Translations under genes and position numbers: made by a program | Assembly: GCF_025149915.1 (NCBI RefSeq) | Contig: NZ_CP102278.1 | Location: 2,277,501 to 2,341,500 of the forward strand | Length of the DNA stretch: 64,000 bases | From: Coprococcus eutactus | GTDB lineage: Bacteria; Bacillota; Clostridia; Lachnospirales; Lachnospiraceae | Direction of reading: 5' to 3' | The notes under the pieces: generated by a model | Told to the model about the DNA's origin: nothing | The model's database searches: none | What the model saw: only the letters and a program-made list of their open reading frames with translations | Shown: piece by piece, positions 1 to 8,605 of the stretch | How the letters are laid out: every line of letters starts with the position of its first letter | Numbering within the stretch: the stretch's first letter is position 1

Positions 1-868
1 CACAGGCTGTCTTCATGCTGGCTCTCAGGGCAGAATTGGACGCAACTCCCCCTGCTATAGCTATTTTGTCCATCTTAAATTCTTTTGCAGCTGCTACAGC
101 ATGCTCCGTCAGCACCTCTGTGACCGCCTTCTGGAACGACGCTGCAACATCAGCCTCATTTATGTACTCATTCCTCATATGAGCCTGATTTATGTAGTTG
201 AGCACAGCTGATTTGAGTCCACTAAAGCTGAAATCATACACCGACTCTGCAACCTTTGCCCTTGGAAACTCTATGGCATCTGGATTTCCTTCCTTCGCCT
301 TGCGATCTATCTTAGGTCCGCCCGGATACCCCAACCCTATTGCACGCGCCACCTTGTCAAATGCTTCTCCTGCTGCATCATCTCTAGTTACTCCCAAAAT
401 CTCGAACTTTCCATAATCCACTACCTTTACGAGATGTGTATGTCCTCCTGACACTACAAGGCACATAAATGGTGGCTCCAGATCCCTGTTCTCTATATAA
501 TTTGCCGCAATATGCCCTTCTATATGATGCACTCCGACCAATGGTATATTCTTTGCAAAAGCAATGGCCTTTGCAGCCCCTACACCCACAAGAAGCGCCC
601 CCACAAGTCCCGGTCCATATGTTACCGCAACCGCATCTATATCATCGAGTGTACAGCCCGCCTCTTTTAACGCCTGTCTGATAACCTGGGTTATCTTCTC
701 TATATGCTTTCTCGATGCAATCTCTGGGACAACTCCGCCATATAGTGTGTGTATGTCTATCTGGGAATATATCACATTTGACAATACTTCTCTTCCGTTG
801 ACGACTACCGCCGCAGATGTCTCATCACACGACGATTCTATAGCCAGTATTTTTACTTCTTTTTCCAT
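1..868 (-). CDS. tsaD: tRNA t6A threonylcarbamoyltransferase TsaD, C-terminus cut by window edge
   Basis: TsaD moves the threonylcarbamoyl group from threonylcarbamoyl-AMP to A37 of ANN-decoding tRNAs, working in the cytoplasm with TsaB and TsaE, both of which lie at 2844-4006. The translation starts [18 protein letters not shown], the ASKHA-fold opening of the family. It also carries the metal-binding histidine motif HHIEGH and the later SGGHTHL and FSFSGLK motifs. The start is the ATG at 868. The last visible residues ([10 protein letters not shown]) are the conserved nucleotide-binding loop, so roughly the final 50 residues lie beyond base 1. It is the last visible gene of a run of seven co-oriented genes starting at 4531. 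The family assignment is secure. Confidence 0.97.
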   Translation of the reverse strand, partial: MEKEVKILAIESSCDETSAAVVVNGREVLSNVIYSQIDIHTLYGGVVPEIASRKHIEKITQVIRQALKEAGCTLDDIDAVAVTYGPGLVGALLVGVGAAKAIAFAKNIPLVGVHHIEGHIAANYIENRDLEPPFMCLVVSGGHTHLVKVVDYGKFEILGVTRDDAAGEAFDKVARAIGLGYPGGPKIDRKAKEGNPDAIEFPRAKVAESVYDFSFSGLKSAVLNYINQAHMRNEYINEADVAASFQKAVTEVLTEHAVAAAKEFKMDKIAIAGGVASNSALRASMKTAC

Positions 869-991
869 AATTCATCTCACCCTTGTCTATACGCGATTTT
901 ATACAATCATATATATAATCTGCCATGATCATAAACTTTACAAACAGCTTCTATACATTTTTCTGTGTTTTCCCGCCACAATAAACTTCTG

Positions 992-1909
992 CTATTCATT
1001 TTCCGAGAACTTCAAGGTTGTCGTTGTCCTGTCTTTTGCTGCTATTGTTCTAGGGAAGATCGACCGGATCTCATCCATGAACACTGCCGGCTTAGCCATA
1101 GAAGGACTATAATGCGTAAGCCACAGCTCTCCGACATCTGCCTCTGCCGCTATATTTGCAGCCTCCTGCATCATCATATGCTTATGCTCAACAGCCTTTA
1201 TCTCTTTCTCCTTCTCACCGTACATTCCCTCACATATAAATAGATCGGAACCCTCAGCATATTTTTCTATAAGGGGTGTAGGTCTTGTGTCTGTACAATA
1301 TGTAAGCTTAAGCCCCTTTCTTTCAGGTCCAAGCACCATATCCGGCGTGTATACATGGCCGTCCACTTCGTAGGTATTTCCCTTCTGTAGACCGTTCCAG
1401 TATTTCATTGGGATATCATTCTCCTTGGCTCTGTCCACGCTGAACTTACCAGTTCTGGGAAGTGTCATCGAATATCCATAACAAGTCACGTTATGATTTA
1501 CCCTGAATGCATCTACTCTGATATCCTGCCATTCAAATGACTCCTCCGCTTCCGAAAGTTCCTGGAATTTTATCTCAAATGGAAGTTCCGGTGCTATGAC
1601 CCGGAGTGAATTTACAACCTTCTCAAGCCGTTTTGGACCTACCATGAGCAGAGGCTCAGTCCTTTCTGCGTTGCCGATAGTCAGCAGCAGTCCAGGAAGC
1701 CCGCTTATATGATCTGCATGAAAATGGGTAAAACATATAACGTCTATCTGCTTAAACCCAATTGTTCCCTGCTGACGCATAGAAGTCTGTGTTCCCTCTC
1801 CGCAATCTATCAGCATCTCATGCCCATTATATCTGACCACGAGGGATGTGAGCGCCCTGTATGGAAGCGGCATCATCCCCCCTGTTCCCAAAAGACATAC
1901 ATCTATCAT
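992..1909 (-). CDS. rnz: Ribonuclease Z (tRNA 3'-end endonuclease)
   Basis: RNase Z is a zinc metallo-beta-lactamase-fold nuclease that removes 3' trailers from tRNA precursors. The 305-residue product is the standard length of the short bacterial form. Visible motifs are the N-terminal LGTGGMMPLP strand, the metal-binding HFHADHISGL motif near residue 65, the distal LTYCTDTRP motif and a C-terminal LTHYSPS histidine motif. A basic, flexible exosite arm lies roughly in the middle. It is 35 bases downstream of the zinc-ribbon gene and about 120 bases upstream of tsaD, so it sits inside the t6A cluster and groups two tRNA-maturation functions. Confidence 0.95.
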   Translation of the reverse strand: MIDVCLLGTGGMMPLPYRALTSLVVRYNGHEMLIDCGEGTQTSMRQQGTIGFKQIDVICFTHFHADHISGLPGLLLTIGNAERTEPLLMVGPKRLEKVVNSLRVIAPELPFEIKFQELSEAEESFEWQDIRVDAFRVNHNVTCYGYSMTLPRTGKFSVDRAKENDIPMKYWNGLQKGNTYEVDGHVYTPDMVLGPERKGLKLTYCTDTRPTPLIEKYAEGSDLFICEGMYGEKEKEIKAVEHKHMMMQEAANIAAEADVGELWLTHYSPSMAKPAVFMDEIRSIFPRTIAAKDRTTTTLKFSENE

Positions 1910-1944
1910 GTTCTTTCTCCATTTCTGTCACAGTGCGCCTTACA

Positions 1945-2160
1945 TCATGCGTACTCTGTCACATTTTCTATTTCCGGAGGTATAACACAAGCTGCAACAA
2001 GCTTATCGTAACAGTTCTCACACATTCTCAATGTGTATTTCTTGCCATCCTTGTCTGAAAAATATCCCCATTCTTTCTGAATAAGAACATAGTCCTCTTT
2101 ATCGTGTTTTTCTCCAAATACAATCTTTCTTCCACACATATTACATCTGATCTCACTCAT
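1945..2160 (-). CDS. Small zinc-ribbon-like protein, function unknown
   Basis: The 71-residue product has two CxxC pairs, CNMCG near residue 6 and CENCY near residue 47, spaced as a treble-clef or zinc-ribbon knuckle pair. Between them are charged and aromatic residues (KEDYVLIQKEWGYFSDKDGKK). This suggests one metal-bound domain and nothing more. I do not recognise a named family. The ATG is preceded by a GGAGAA-type ribosome site. It lies between rimI and rnz in a translation and tRNA-modification cluster, which hints at nucleic-acid or ribosome binding, but that is context only. Confidence 0.75.
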   Translation of the reverse strand: MSEIRCNMCGRKIVFGEKHDKEDYVLIQKEWGYFSDKDGKKYTLRMCENCYDKLVAACVIPPEIENVTEYA

Positions 2161-2354
2161 ACTATTCTCCTATCCGGCTATTTCCCGCCTGTATCATGTT
2201 TCTGATTATAAGCCAGATCATGCATATAATATACCGACAATGTTTTCCATCGTCCTGTCGTTTTTATTTATTTCTAGTTATTTATATATTTTTCGTTTTC
2301 TTTCGGTTTTATTTCAGTCTTTTTCATTATTTTTCCATATTTTTCTGTCATATT

Positions 2355-2783
2355 CTATATGCTCATTTCTTTCTGCATGACTATACCATCTTCAACCGGG
2401 GACGTGTAGTATCTTTTTCTTCTAGAGATTTCCTGAAATCCGAACCTGCCATACATCCCGATCGCCGGTGCATTTGACTGCCTTACCTCCAGAAATATAT
2501 TCTGAACGCCCGATTTTTCACAGTCTTTTATCATCATCTCCATAAGGCTGGTTCCGATACCCTGACGTCTATATTCCGACTTTGCCGCCACCCTCAGGAG
2601 ATCCGCCGAATCACATACCACAGAATATATGATGTACCCTTGAAATATTCCATCTTTCTCCATTACTTCCACGTGGTCAAAGTCTGATGCCATGGAGGAC
2701 TGTATCATTTCCAAGGTCCACGGATTTGAAAAAGCTTCGCACTCCAGTGCAGCTATATTTTTTATCTTCTCTATATCATTCAT
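2355..2783 (-). CDS. rimI: GNAT acetyltransferase RimI (ribosomal protein N-terminal alanine acetyltransferase)
   Basis: RimI acetylates the N-terminal alanine of ribosomal protein bS18 using acetyl-CoA. The protein has the GNAT core: an acceptor-side start (ALECEAFSNPW), the acetyl-CoA pyrophosphate loop (RRQGIGTSLM) and the terminal motif ARQSNxxA-like VRQSNAPAIGMYGRFGF. A TTG at 2804 would add seven residues. I prefer the ATG at 2783, which is preceded by GGTGAG and yields 142 residues, close to the family length. It is 60 bases downstream of tsaB in the order commonly seen in Firmicutes. Other N-terminal substrates are possible. Confidence 0.9.
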   Translation of the reverse strand: MNDIEKIKNIAALECEAFSNPWTLEMIQSSMASDFDHVEVMEKDGIFQGYIIYSVVCDSADLLRVAAKSEYRRQGIGTSLMEMMIKDCEKSGVQNIFLEVRQSNAPAIGMYGRFGFQEISRRKRYYTSPVEDGIVMQKEMSI

Positions 2784-2843
2784 CTCTGTATCACTCACCG
2801 TCAAAGTCAGAAAAGCTATGGCTATCTGTCAAAGTATATAAAC

Positions 2844-3572
2844 CTAGTCTACTTTCTTCTCTAATACTGCCTTTTCTTTCTCTGTTCTCTCCCGTTCCGC
2901 TTGAGACTGTCTGAGATATTCAGGGGCAAAATCATCGCCGTTCTGATACTTTCCATCAGCAAATCTTATCTGTGCTGCAGCAGCCACCGAGCCTGCTCTC
3001 TGTTTGTTCATATGTGCAGGTGCAAATGCATATGGAACCTTTATATTCTCCTTTATGGTCTGAGAATACACATCTATTCCATCTCCCACAAATACGACCT
3101 CCTCATTTCTGTCATTCAACAGCGTGATAAGCTCTATAATATCCATAGGCGTCTGTTTAAAAATTGTCTCAAGACGATCCGCTTTGTCAAATCTGTAGAG
3201 TGCAGTATACACCTGTTTTCTTCTCGCATCCATGATAGGACATATCAGCCTGCTGCTTCCCCACATGTTATAGGCAAGGCCTTCCAGTGTCGGAACCGCA
3301 ATGACTGGAATATTCCATGCCAAAGCAAGTCCTTTTACAGTGGCTGAGCCTATTCTGAGTCCTGTAAATGAGCCTGGTCCTGCAGCGACTGCAAGTGCAT
3401 CAAAGCTTTCCTTGTCCGTCTCTGTCATCTTCACGATCTCATCCAGCATAGGCAGAAGTGTCTGTGAATGTGTTTTTTTGTAGTTTGTCGTATATTCCGC
3501 AATTAAATTATCATCCTGGACTATTGCGACCGACGCAACCAATCCTGAACTATCAAATGCTAAAATCTTCAT
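2844..3572 (-). CDS. tsaB: t6A biosynthesis protein TsaB
   Basis: TsaB is the scaffolding ASKHA-fold partner of TsaD in tRNA t6A37 synthesis. The 242-residue protein opens with the diagnostic MKILAFDSSG strand and has the family motif AAGPGSFTGLRIGS near residues 63-76, followed by PVIAVPTLEGLA. The C-terminal tail is highly charged and looks dispensable. Its ATG overlaps the tsaE stop by four bases (3569-3572), which indicates translational coupling. TsaB proteins lack the metal-binding histidines of TsaD, and none is seen here. Confidence 0.96.
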   Translation of the reverse strand: MKILAFDSSGLVASVAIVQDDNLIAEYTTNYKKTHSQTLLPMLDEIVKMTETDKESFDALAVAAGPGSFTGLRIGSATVKGLALAWNIPVIAVPTLEGLAYNMWGSSRLICPIMDARRKQVYTALYRFDKADRLETIFKQTPMDIIELITLLNDRNEEVVFVGDGIDVYSQTIKENIKVPYAFAPAHMNKQRAGSVAAAAQIRFADGKYQNGDDFAPEYLRQSQAERERTEKEKAVLEKKVD

Positions 3573-4006
3573 CTGTGAGCATGCCTCTCTTCTATTGTGA
3601 TACGCCTGTAATCAAGGCCTTTGTTCAAATCTTTCTCTATATCTATCCTGGTGTAATCATCAGGCAGTATTTCTTCTATAAGGTTTGCCCACTCTATCAG
3701 GCATACACCTTCCCCGTATATCATTTCGTTATATCCTACCTCATCCATCTCGTCAACATCACCGATTCTGTACACGTCAAAATGATACAGCGGAAGCCTT
3801 CCCTCATCATATTCTTTCACTATTGTAAACGTAGGGCTGTTTACGACTTCGGTTATGCCAAGGCCTGCCGCCACGCCCTGGGATATGATAGTCTTTCCCA
3901 CACCCAAGTCACCGTATATACAGTACACCTGTCCGGAAACAGCATCTTTGCCAAGCTGTATTCCAACTTTATATGTCTCTTCTCTGCTATTACTCTCTAT
4001 GATCAC
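3569..4006 (-). CDS. tsaE: t6A biosynthesis P-loop ATPase TsaE
   Basis: TsaE is a small P-loop NTPase that regulates turnover of the TsaB-TsaD complex. The 145-residue product has the Walker A segment YGDLGVGKTIISQG near residues 31-44, the SPTFTIVKEY switch motif and the LIEWANLIEEILP motif that follows the Walker B strand; all are hallmarks of the family. It lies directly upstream of and overlaps tsaB. Forty-five bases separate it from the deaminase gene upstream, so all three probably share a transcript. Confidence 0.96.
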   Translation of the reverse strand: MIIESNSREETYKVGIQLGKDAVSGQVYCIYGDLGVGKTIISQGVAAGLGITEVVNSPTFTIVKEYDEGRLPLYHFDVYRIGDVDEMDEVGYNEMIYGEGVCLIEWANLIEEILPDDYTRIDIEKDLNKGLDYRRITIEERHAHR

Positions 4007-4051
4007 TAGTCTATCTCCTGTCTGTTATACATACACAAATTGATCCGTACT

Positions 4052-4531
4052 CTAAAGATCCAGAGTGATCTTTTTTCCTTTAGACTCAAACTGTCTGTAC
4101 TTCACCCCAGCCATGTCAAACATTCTCTTTGACGCTATTGTGCTGTCCGTGGAAGCATACTTGTCCGACATGTATACAACTTCCTTGATGCCGCACTGAA
4201 TGATTGCTTTGGCACACTCATTGCAAGGAAACAGTGTCGAATATATAATGGCATCTTTTAGATTTCCACCTCTGTAATTAAGAATGGAATTCAGTTCCGC
4301 ATGGCACACATAGAAGTATTTGTTGTCCAGTGGATTTCCCACTTTTCCCCACGGCATAGCGTCATCATCACATCCCGCCGGCATTCCATTATATCCCATC
4401 GACAGAATTCTATTATTCTTATCTACTATACATGCCCCAACCTGCGTAGACGGATCTTTACTTCTCTCCGCGGACATCATAGCTATTCCCATAAAATACT
4501 GATCCCACGATATATAATCTGCTCTCTTCAT
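4052..4531 (-). CDS. Deoxycytidylate (dCMP) deaminase family protein
   Basis: The product belongs to the zinc-dependent cytidine/deoxycytidylate deaminases, which convert dCMP to dUMP for thymidylate synthesis. The 159-residue sequence shows the zinc site HAELNSILN near residue 79 and PCNECAKAIIQ near residue 103, plus the substrate-loop sequence KDPSTQVGACI near the N terminus. This is the ComEB-type layout, but no competence genes are nearby. The ATG at 4531 has an AAGGAG-like site upstream. It leads the run of genes down to tsaD; the stacked hairpins upstream separate it from lysC. Confidence 0.9.
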   Translation of the reverse strand: MKRADYISWDQYFMGIAMMSAERSKDPSTQVGACIVDKNNRILSMGYNGMPAGCDDDAMPWGKVGNPLDNKYFYVCHAELNSILNYRGGNLKDAIIYSTLFPCNECAKAIIQCGIKEVVYMSDKYASTDSTIASKRMFDMAGVKYRQFESKGKKITLDL

Positions 4532-4576
4532 ACCCTGAACTCCTTCCTAAATTCATTACATTCTCCTCATACGGGG

Positions 4577-4659
4577 GCAGACGCATTTTTAGGCGCTCCG
4601 CGCGGCGTCTGCTTTATCACGAGGACTCTCCCGCCTTGAGGGCGGGAGAGTCCTCATGA
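4577..4659 (-). repeat. Two-hairpin dispersed element, copy A
   Basis: An 83-base structured segment. The first hairpin has 8-bp outer arms GCAGACGC (4577-4584) and GCGTCTGC (4605-4612), an inner GCGC stem and an asymmetric A/T-rich bulge. The second has perfect 15-bp arms at 4621-4635 and 4641-4655 with loop TTGAG, preceded by TCAC and followed by ATGA. The same arrangement occurs at 27782-27863 with compensating changes in the second stem. It lies in the lysC to deaminase gap and may also stop transcription, though no long T run follows on either strand. The strand is arbitrary. Confidence 0.75.
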
Positions 4660-4661
4660 TA

Positions 4662-4691
4662 ATATACGCCGGAGTTTCCCCCGGCGTATAT
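4662..4691 (-). terminator. Hairpin downstream of lysC, possible terminator
   Basis: An 11-bp perfect inverted repeat (4662-4672 with 4681-4691, core CGCCGG/CCGGCG) lies 41 bases beyond the lysC stop. Only a weak A/T stretch follows it on the minus strand, so termination may rely on the combined hairpins at 4577-4691. Confidence 0.4.
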
Positions 4692-4731
4692 ACTATCCTA
4701 ATATAACAGGACTTTATTGGTTCTATAACAA

Positions 4732-5937
4732 TTAACGATCGCCGAGAGCGAACTTGTCATGAATTGCATTCATGGCGCGTTCTGTATACTGCTCATCAAT
4801 GAGTACAGTAACTCTGATCTCTGATGTTGATATCATTCTGATATTGATATTCTCATCATAGAGTGCTTCGAACATCTTTGCTGCAACACCTGCATTTGAC
4901 TGCATTCCTGCACCAACGATAGAAACCTTTGCAACATTCTTGTTTACATCAATGCTCTCGTACTTACCGATGTTGTTCTTGATGATCTCCTCTGCTCTGT
5001 CTGCGTTCTCATCGCTGCATGTAAATGTGATATCCTTTGTTCCGTGTCTTCCTACCGACTGCAGGATCATATCTATATTAATATCGTTCTTTGCGAGCAG
5101 ATTGAAAAGCCTAAATGCAACCCCCGGTGTATCCTCCAGTCCTACTACTGCTACTCTTGCTGAGTCTGTATCTGACGCAACACCACTAACCAACATCTTC
5201 TCCATCCCAGTATCCTCCTTAACTATTGTACCTTCTGAAAAATTGAGACTTGAACGAACAACCAACTGAACACCAAACTTCTTGGCGAGCTCAACTGAAC
5301 GGTTGTGCAGAACGCCTGCCCCAAGTGTAGCAAGCTCAAGCATCTCATCGTATGTTATTGTATCCAATTTACGTGCGTTCTTTACCTTACGTGGATCTGC
5401 TGTGTATACTCCATCCACATCTGTATAGATCTCACACGCATCAGCGTTAAGTGCCGCTGCAAGCGCAACAGCTGTTGTATCTGAGCCACCGCGGCCAAGG
5501 GTTGTGTAATCATCATACTTGTTGATTCCCTGGAATCCTGTAACTATAACTATCTTTCTCTGCTCAAGTTCATGTCTGATCCTCTCGACATCAATTCTCT
5601 TCAGACGTGCATTACCGTATACTGAAGTCGTATGCATTGCCACCTGGAATGCGTTGAGCGATATTGCCGGAACCTTCAATGAATTCATTGCCATAGCCAT
5701 AAGTGATACAGACATCTGCTCTCCGATAGTGAAAAGCATATCCATCTCTCTCTTAGGAGGATTTTCATTTACCTGCTTTGCCATATCTATCAGCTCATCT
5801 GTGTATTTACCCATAGCAGACAGTACTACAACAACGTCGTTCCCCTTCTGCCAGTCCTCGATACATCTTTTGGCCACGTTAAAGATTCTTTCGGTATTTC
5901 CTACAGAAGTACCACCAAACTTCTTTACTATTAACAT
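4732..5937 (-). CDS. lysC: Aspartate kinase
   Basis: Aspartate kinase phosphorylates aspartate as the first step toward lysine, threonine and methionine. The 401-residue protein begins MLIVKKFGGTSVGN, the ATP and aspartate-binding motif. It has the amino-acid-kinase core to about residue 240, with TLGRGGSDTTA near residue 150, followed by two C-terminal ACT domains (VSGVASDTDSARVAVVG onward). The length fits a monofunctional, feedback-regulated enzyme. An AGGAGG site precedes the ATG. It follows homoserine dehydrogenase by 140 bases, so the pair feeds the threonine/methionine branch. No lysine riboswitch is visible in the gap. Confidence 0.97.
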   Translation of the reverse strand: MLIVKKFGGTSVGNTERIFNVAKRCIEDWQKGNDVVVVLSAMGKYTDELIDMAKQVNENPPKREMDMLFTIGEQMSVSLMAMAMNSLKVPAISLNAFQVAMHTTSVYGNARLKRIDVERIRHELEQRKIVIVTGFQGINKYDDYTTLGRGGSDTTAVALAAALNADACEIYTDVDGVYTADPRKVKNARKLDTITYDEMLELATLGAGVLHNRSVELAKKFGVQLVVRSSLNFSEGTIVKEDTGMEKMLVSGVASDTDSARVAVVGLEDTPGVAFRLFNLLAKNDINIDMILQSVGRHGTKDITFTCSDENADRAEEIIKNNIGKYESIDVNKNVAKVSIVGAGMQSNAGVAAKMFEALYDENINIRMISTSEIRVTVLIDEQYTERAMNAIHDKFALGDR

Positions 5938-6077
5938 ATTGTCCTCCTGATCGCTCGTTTGAAAATTTGTATATTCAACGCCCTGCGTATATAAAGATCA
6001 TATCCGCAGAGAGAAATAAGCCTTTTGTAAAATAACTCAATTCCACTAGGATTTCAAGAGCTTTGCATAATATTGTA

Positions 6078-7277
6078 CTAATCGAGCACTCTGAGAGCAC
6101 TCTTTACACCGATCTTATTGCAACATGTCTCAAATTTGCCCTCAGTGATAACTGCTGTGACAAATGCTTTCTCATTCAGATCAGAATCAACGTACTCTAC
6201 TTCACCAAATACCGCCTTTATCGCATCCTCGTCCTTCTCCTCTGTTCTTATGAAGAATCTGCTTACCGAGTCCTCAAATGCCCCCATCTCAAGCTCCTCA
6301 TCATCCCAAATGATCGGGACATTTCTTCCCATATTTCTGACTGCGTCTATAACATCTGATACAACCGCAGATGCTGTAGGAAGTTTTCCTGCACCCTTTC
6401 CATAGAACATTACATCGTCAAGAGCATTTCCGTGCACAAGTATACCATTGTATACATCATCTATCTTCGCGAGCGGATTATCATGCGGAAGCATGACCGG
6501 TGCAACGTATGAGTAAAGCTTGCCATCTGTCTTTCTCGTTGTACCAACAAGTTTGACTGAATATCCCATCTTATCCGCATATTTGAAATCATCTGTTGTT
6601 ATCTTTGTTATTCCCTCCATGTGTATCCTGTTGTAATCCAGATTCTTTCCATACACAAGAGATGTAAGTATCGCTATCTTTCTGCATGCATCACCGCCCT
6701 CTACATCTGCCTCTGGATTGCGCTCTGCATAACCAAGATCCTGTGCCTGTTTTAACACAGTAGCATAATCTGCACCCTCTTTGTCCATCTTGGTGAGAAT
6801 GTAATTAGTCGTACCATTAAGTATTCCTGTGATCTCTGTCACATCATCTGCTGTGATGGATGTGTTGAGTGGTCGTATAACAGGTATTCCGCCGCCGGCT
6901 GACGCCTCAAAGAAGAAATTGATATTGCCCTCTCTGGCAATTTTTAAAAGTTCAGGGCCATGAACTGCAACGAGCTCCTTGTTTGATGTTGCAACACTCT
7001 TGCCCGCAAGAAGACATTTCTTGACAAATGTATATGCCGGCTCAACGCCTCCCATTACCTCTACCACAACGCTGATCTCGTCATCGTTTAGTATGTCCTC
7101 AAAATCATGGGTGAGAATGTTCTCAACAGGATCCCCTGGAAATGTTCTGAGATCAAGTACCCTCTTTACATTTATCTCCTGCCCAGCTCTCTTATTAACA
7201 ATATCATGGTTGGTGTTAATCACTTCCACAACTCCTGAGCCAACTGTACCATAACCTAATACTGCTATATTCACCAT
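6078..7277 (-). CDS. hom: Homoserine dehydrogenase
   Basis: This NAD(P)H enzyme reduces aspartate semialdehyde to homoserine. The 399-residue product starts with the Rossmann motif VAVLGYGTVGSGV-like NIAVLGYGTVGSGV and carries the catalytic stretch GILNGTTNYILTKM near residue 167, with the conserved lysine and glutamate region AEADVEGGDACRK. The C-terminal part (about residue 320 onward) is shorter and less conserved and may be a degenerate ACT regulatory domain. An AAGGAG site precedes the ATG. It leads the hom-lysC pair. Confidence 0.96.
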   Translation of the reverse strand: MVNIAVLGYGTVGSGVVEVINTNHDIVNKRAGQEINVKRVLDLRTFPGDPVENILTHDFEDILNDDEISVVVEVMGGVEPAYTFVKKCLLAGKSVATSNKELVAVHGPELLKIAREGNINFFFEASAGGGIPVIRPLNTSITADDVTEITGILNGTTNYILTKMDKEGADYATVLKQAQDLGYAERNPEADVEGGDACRKIAILTSLVYGKNLDYNRIHMEGITKITTDDFKYADKMGYSVKLVGTTRKTDGKLYSYVAPVMLPHDNPLAKIDDVYNGILVHGNALDDVMFYGKGAGKLPTASAVVSDVIDAVRNMGRNVPIIWDDEELEMGAFEDSVSRFFIRTEEKDEDAIKAVFGEVEYVDSDLNEKAFVTAVITEGKFETCCNKIGVKSALRVLD

Positions 7278-7392
7278 GTCCCTTATTCTCCTTATCTTCC
7301 TCTTTTATCTTTTATTGCGTCTTACTTATGTGTTTTTGTAAATATTTTATGTATCAACCTGCATATTCATCATGTAAATTTAATACGTCATT

Positions 7393-7421
7393 ACTTTATC
7401 AGTATAAAGCGTCATTGTCAA
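7393..7421 (-). promoter_or_regulatory. Predicted sigma-A promoter of hom-lysC
   Basis: On the minus strand, TTGACA (7416-7421) is followed after 17 bases by TAAAGT (7393-7398), about 115 bases upstream of the hom ATG. The region also holds two CGTCATT copies and an ACTTTAT/ATAAAG inverted pair, which could bind a regulator. Confidence 0.5.
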
Positions 7422-7470
7422 AGCATAATTTCTAACAGTATATATAAATTATATATGGTAGACTATCTTA

Positions 7471-8583
7471 TCACACCTCAACTCTGTTCACCCACTTTAG
7501 ATATGCAGTCATAAAGCCGTCCAAATCACCATCGAGAACCGCCGACACATTGGAATTCTCATAAGATGTTCTCTTATCCTTGACCATGGTGTATGGCTGC
7601 AACACATACGACCTGATCTGACTTCCAAATCCATTGTCGGTAACTTCTCCGCGGATATCCGATATTCTTTCCAGATTTTCCTGTTTCTTCAGAAGATACA
7701 GCTTGGACTTCAACATCTGCATGGCCTTGTTCTTATTCATTAACTGCGATCTCTCATTCTGGCACTGAACCACTATTCCTGTAGGAAAATGTGTGATTCT
7801 GATGGCTGATGATGTTTTGTTGATATGCTGGCCACCGGCTCCGCTTGATCTGTAGGTATCAATTCGTATATCTTCATCCCTGATTTCTATCTCCAGATCC
7901 TGTTCTATATCAGGTATAACATCACACGATGCAAACGAGGTCATTCTCTTACCCGCAGAGTTGAACGGAGATATCCTGACAAGTCTGTGAACTCCCTTCT
8001 CGGACTTGAGATACCCGTATGCATGTGGTCCATTTATCTGTATGGTAACCGACTTTATTCCAGCCTCGTCACCTTCAAGAAAATCAAGTACCTCAACGCT
8101 CATGCCGTGCTTTTCTGCCCATCTGGTATACATTCTGTAAAGCATGCTCGCCCAGTCGCACGACTCCGTACCACCCTCTCCCGAATGAAGAGTGAGAACA
8201 GCATTGCAGTCATCAAACTCATCCGTGAAAAGCAGGTTGATCCTGTACTCTTCAAATTCTTTCTTGAATATGTCTATCTGTTCCCCTATCTCCGGTATAA
8301 GGCTTGAATCGTTCTCCTCCTCAGCCATGAGTATGAGGGTATCTATATCTAAATAGTCATTCTCAAGCTTTTTGTAATTGTCCACCAGATCCTGGAGGTT
8401 CTTCAGTTCCCGTGACACCTCCCTAGATCTGTCTACATCATCCCAAAAAGACGGCTGCTCCATCTCATAATTAAGTTTTGCTATTCTGTCTGTCTTATTT
8501 TCAATATCCAGAGACGACTTGACCTCCTCAAGAGGCTCCTTGTAGGAAGCCATAGCTGCTCTGAACTCATCTATCTCTATCAC
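7471..8583 (-). CDS. prfB: Peptide chain release factor 2 without programmed frameshift
   Basis: RF2 recognises UGA and UAA stop codons and triggers peptide release on the ribosome. The 370-residue product has an N-terminal helical domain, the SPF stop-codon-reading tripeptide (RISPFNSAGKRM) near residue 202 and the GGQ catalytic loop (SSGAGGQHINKT) near residue 247. Many bacteria need a +1 frameshift at an internal UGA near codon 26. Here the equivalent stretch (EEVKSSLDIENK) is read in one frame with no internal stop, so autoregulatory frameshifting is absent. It lies 22 bases after secA. Confidence 0.96.
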   Translation of the reverse strand: MIEIDEFRAAMASYKEPLEEVKSSLDIENKTDRIAKLNYEMEQPSFWDDVDRSREVSRELKNLQDLVDNYKKLENDYLDIDTLILMAEEENDSSLIPEIGEQIDIFKKEFEEYRINLLFTDEFDDCNAVLTLHSGEGGTESCDWASMLYRMYTRWAEKHGMSVEVLDFLEGDEAGIKSVTIQINGPHAYGYLKSEKGVHRLVRISPFNSAGKRMTSFASCDVIPDIEQDLEIEIRDEDIRIDTYRSSGAGGQHINKTSSAIRITHFPTGIVVQCQNERSQLMNKNKAMQMLKSKLYLLKKQENLERISDIRGEVTDNGFGSQIRSYVLQPYTMVKDKRTSYENSNVSAVLDGDLDGFMTAYLKWVNRVEV

Positions 8584-8605
8584 TCAGCTTCTCCTGTATA
8601 TCTTA

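Noticed and set aside
2274..2351. A 25-codon lysine-rich minus-strand ORF between rimI and the zinc-ribbon gene
   Set aside because: It has no ribosome site, lies in A-rich intergenic DNA whose composition alone yields Lys/Asn codons, and resembles no family.
5938..6077. Possible amino-acid riboswitch between hom and lysC
   Set aside because: No lysine or T-box consensus blocks and no terminator hairpin are visible in these 140 bases.
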